Origin: Thermoplasmatota archaeon
GTDB lineage: Archaea; Thermoplasmatota; Penumbrarchaeia; Penumbrarchaeales; Penumbrarchaeaceae
Reading direction: 5' to 3'
NCBI GenBank assembly: GCA_030591285.1
Contig: JAUVBH010000058.1
Coordinates: forward strand, 1-8,213
DNA length: 8,213 nucleotides
Each line of letters opens with the position of its first letter. Positions within the stretch are counted from its first letter, which is position 1. Below are positions 6,987 through 8,213 of this stretch, one piece after another. A program made the translations under genes and the position numbers. Below the pieces are notes generated by a model. The model saw only the letters and a list, made by a program, of their open reading frames with translations. It was not told where the DNA came from and made no database searches.

Positions 6987-7412
6987 ATGACCGTAAAGAG
7001 AACAGAGCTCCGCAAGGTGGAAGCAAACAGGGTAGGGGAAATGGGAGCTAAGATGAACATCAGGATCGATGTGAATTCCAATGTATCCCAGATATATCTG
7101 ACAGAGGAGGATGTTGCCAGGGTAGAGTTCAGATTCATGGCAACCTACACGGGACTCGGCAGTGTAGGAATAGAGGGGAGGATCACATTTTCCGATGGGG
7201 CCAAGGAACTGTATGAGAAATGGACCGAGACCGGAAATATGCCCGAGAAGGCAGCCCAGGAGACCCATGCTGCCATTATGAAGAGCTGTATGCCTGTTGC
7301 AGTTCTATTATCAAGGGAGGTCCAGCTGCCTCCACCTATGCCCATGCCTCCTATCAATATCAAGGGCAAGGCCAAGAAATCCAAGCCATCGTCAGGCATG
7401 GAAGTTGCTTGA
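6987..7412 (+). CDS. Conserved-looking small archaeal protein of unknown function (141 aa)
   Basis: I cannot assign this to a named family. It is a cytoplasmic-looking protein with no signal peptide or membrane segment. Residues 23-65 look like beta strands (MNIRIDVNSNV, ARVEFRFMATYTG, VGIEGRITFSD). Residues 69-110 look helical (KELYEKWTETG, then EKAAQETHAAIMKSCMPVAV). A short proline-rich stretch follows at 115-122 (PPPMPMPP), then a lysine-rich tail from 126. A beta sheet followed by long helices is also the layout of SecB-like folds, known in archaea from the Methanocaldococcus SecB-like protein; that is a pattern-level comparison and I hold it weakly. Coding evidence is good: Shine-Dalgarno site with ideal spacing, balanced composition, and a downstream gene that abuts it exactly. 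It is divergent from the radical SAM gene, and its stop touches the stop of the convergent membrane-protein gene. Confidence 0.8.
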   Translation: MTVKRTELRKVEANRVGEMGAKMNIRIDVNSNVSQIYLTEEDVARVEFRFMATYTGLGSVGIEGRITFSDGAKELYEKWTETGNMPEKAAQETHAAIMKSCMPVAVLLSREVQLPPPMPMPPINIKGKAKKSKPSSGMEVA

Positions 7413-7416
7413 TCAA
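7409..7416. other. Palindrome TTGATCAA holding both convergent stop codons
   Basis: The plus-strand gene ends in TGA at 7410-7412 and the minus-strand gene ends in TGA read from 7415 to 7413. The two stops together form the palindrome TGATCA, extended by one base each side. There is no spacer between the two coding regions. Confidence 0.9.
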
Positions 7417-7892
7417 AATCCGTCCATTCTTGCCTTTTTCTTGTTAGCTTTTGCAGCTTTTTCCAGATCGTTCAGATCACGTTTTATCTTCGAGATCAAT
7501 CTGGCCCTTAAGGCAAAAAAGGCGATCTGGTTGAGGAAAATACCCAGGACCCCTATGAGTAGTGCAATGACAAGACCCTGGAGTTCCATGTTCCTAAGGA
7601 TCGCAATTGCAACAATGAAGAATTGAAAGGCAGATATGGAACCTGAAGAGATCAACCCACCCCAGGTCACCTCAACTGATATCTTGTCATTTTCCTTCGT
7701 GACCAGAACATTGGCCTTTCGATAGAGCCCCAAAATGACCTTATCAAGATTGTTTCTACGTCCATCGATCCTGCCGGATTTGATGTCATAATTATCTATA
7801 TTGAACCTTACCTCAACCATTCTCTCCTTTGTTGACTGGAGAATATCTGAGATTTCCAGATATTTGGATGATTTGGTAACAAGGTCCTTCAT
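7413..7892 (-). CDS. Small membrane protein with soluble N-domain and two C-terminal transmembrane helices (159 aa)
   Basis: Function not recognised. Residues 1-78 form a charged alpha/beta-like soluble part (VEVRFNIDNYDIKSGRI, VLVTKENDKISVEVTW). Two hydrophobic helices follow, at about 83-99 (SGSISAFQFFIVAIAIL) and 104-128 (LQGLVIALLIGVLGIFL onward), joined by a tight turn. Residues 129-157 are strongly basic (RARLISKIKRDL, KAAKANKKKARM). By the positive-inside rule both ends are cytoplasmic, forming a membrane hairpin with an N-terminal cytosolic domain and possibly a short coiled coil at 130-150. The start ATG at 7892 lies 11 bases after the stop of the upstream gene, with only a weak GTGAG as Shine-Dalgarno site, overlapping that gene's stop. 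This suggests translational coupling within an operon. It is convergent with the 141-residue gene. Confidence 0.8.
   Translation of the reverse strand: MKDLVTKSSKYLEISDILQSTKERMVEVRFNIDNYDIKSGRIDGRRNNLDKVILGLYRKANVLVTKENDKISVEVTWGGLISSGSISAFQFFIVAIAILRNMELQGLVIALLIGVLGIFLNQIAFFALRARLISKIKRDLNDLEKAAKANKKKARMDGF
7435..7462 (+). terminator. T-tract terminator candidate for the plus-strand gene, inside the convergent gene
   Basis: Downstream of the plus-strand stop there are three T runs: T5 at 7435-7439, T4 at 7449-7452 and T5 at 7458-7462. Archaeal termination commonly uses such oligo-T tracts without a hairpin. On the other strand these bases are the AAA/AAG lysine codons of the membrane protein's basic tail, so one stretch may serve both roles. 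Confidence 0.45.
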
Positions 7893-7903
7893 TGAATATC
7901 AGC

Positions 7904-8213
7904 TCACTTTTTCAGGAACTTGAATCGTTTGGAAATATGGTCACCGACTCCTTTTACAGGAAGCATCTTGACTTTGTCGCCTTCTTTGACCTTCAGCTTT
8001 TCCATATCCTTTTGTCTGATCGAGATCCTTCCCTTCATCATCATTGAATCGGCAACAAGTCTCAGGACCCGGTGATTCTTCTCTTTCTCGACAAGTGCTA
8101 CCTTTCCCTCATTAAATTCCGGTAGATCAATAATTGATATGTGGACCCTGGCGATCCCGGATCCTGAGATCGGACTCTTTCTTACGATCAGCTCGATCCC
8201 TTTTTCTTCTTCC
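7904..8213 (-). CDS. C-terminal 102 residues of a double-psi-barrel-like protein (runs off right edge)
   Basis: An open frame enters from the right edge and ends at TGA (7906-7904); the start codon lies outside the window. The visible 102 residues contain two similar halves. The first is about residues 7-42 (ELIVRKSPISGSGIARVHIS, then FNEGKVALVE). The second is about 48-85 (RVLRLVADSMMMKGRISIRQ, then KVKEGDKVKML). Each half has a strand, a G-rich or M-rich turn, an (I)AR/GRISI strand, a helix and a G-(K/D)-x-V turn. This internal duplication, with its GSGIAR and EGDKVKM signatures, fits the double-psi beta-barrel fold of the Cdc48/VCP N-terminal domain and AbrB-like barrels. No ATPase motif is visible. 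The tail (KRFKFLKK) is basic. The visible part already covers a whole barrel, so the protein may start only a few residues beyond the edge, or this may be the C-terminal domain of a larger one. It is the likely first gene of an operon with the membrane protein 11 bases downstream. Confidence 0.78.
   Translation of the reverse strand, partial: EEEKGIELIVRKSPISGSGIARVHISIIDLPEFNEGKVALVEKEKNHRVLRLVADSMMMKGRISIRQKDMEKLKVKEGDKVKMLPVKGVGDHISKRFKFLKK

Noticed and set aside
6729..7268. Minus-strand 179-codon frame spanning the divergent intergenic region
   Set aside because: It overlaps two well-supported genes, would cover the promoters of both, and its Cys/His/Leu-rich composition is not protein-like here.
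1..8213. CRISPR array, tRNA, insertion sequence or attachment site
   Set aside because: No regularly spaced direct repeats, cloverleaf-like segment, transposase motif or flanking inverted repeats were found by eye.

Overview
The window looks archaeal, probably Euryarchaeota in the broad sense; a Thermoplasmata or DHVE2-type lineage is my best guess and is not proven. Three things point this way. The radical SAM protein with a C-terminal helix-hairpin-helix belongs to a mainly archaeal family (COG1031 type). Candidate promoters look like TATA boxes, not bacterial -35/-10 pairs. The large multidomain surface proteins have the Fn3, Ig-like and Asp-rich composition typical of such archaea. Translation starts are a mix of strong Shine-Dalgarno sites and one probable leaderless start.

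Layout: positions 1-1814 (minus strand) hold the 5' 604 codons of a secreted beta-rich protein that runs off the left edge. Positions 1928-4981 (minus) encode a complete 1017-residue membrane-anchored surface protein: signal peptide, about seven sialidase/BNR-like propeller repeats, Fn3, an Ig-like module, two SbsA-type Ig-like (Big_5) domains, an Asp-rich calcium-type stalk, one transmembrane helix and a short charged cytoplasmic tail. Positions 5069-6811 (minus) encode the radical SAM/HhH enzyme. A 175-base divergent intergenic region follows, then a 141-residue hypothetical protein on the plus strand (6987-7412). It converges end to end, with no spacer, on a minus-strand pair: a 159-residue two-helix membrane protein (7413-7892) and, 11 bases upstream of it, the 3' end of a small basic protein with a duplicated double-psi-barrel-like fold (7904 to beyond 8213).

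How the genes fit together: the two large minus-strand proteins are adjacent and both exported, so they probably contribute to the same cell envelope, although each has its own plausible promoter. The radical SAM gene lies upstream with its own likely leaderless promoter and has no obvious functional link to them. The two right-hand minus-strand genes are probably co-transcribed. I see no tRNA, rRNA, CRISPR array, insertion sequence or phage module. No stretch of 300 bases lacks a gene. The only clear candidate for something little described is the surface-protein pair; the rest is compact housekeeping or hypothetical content.
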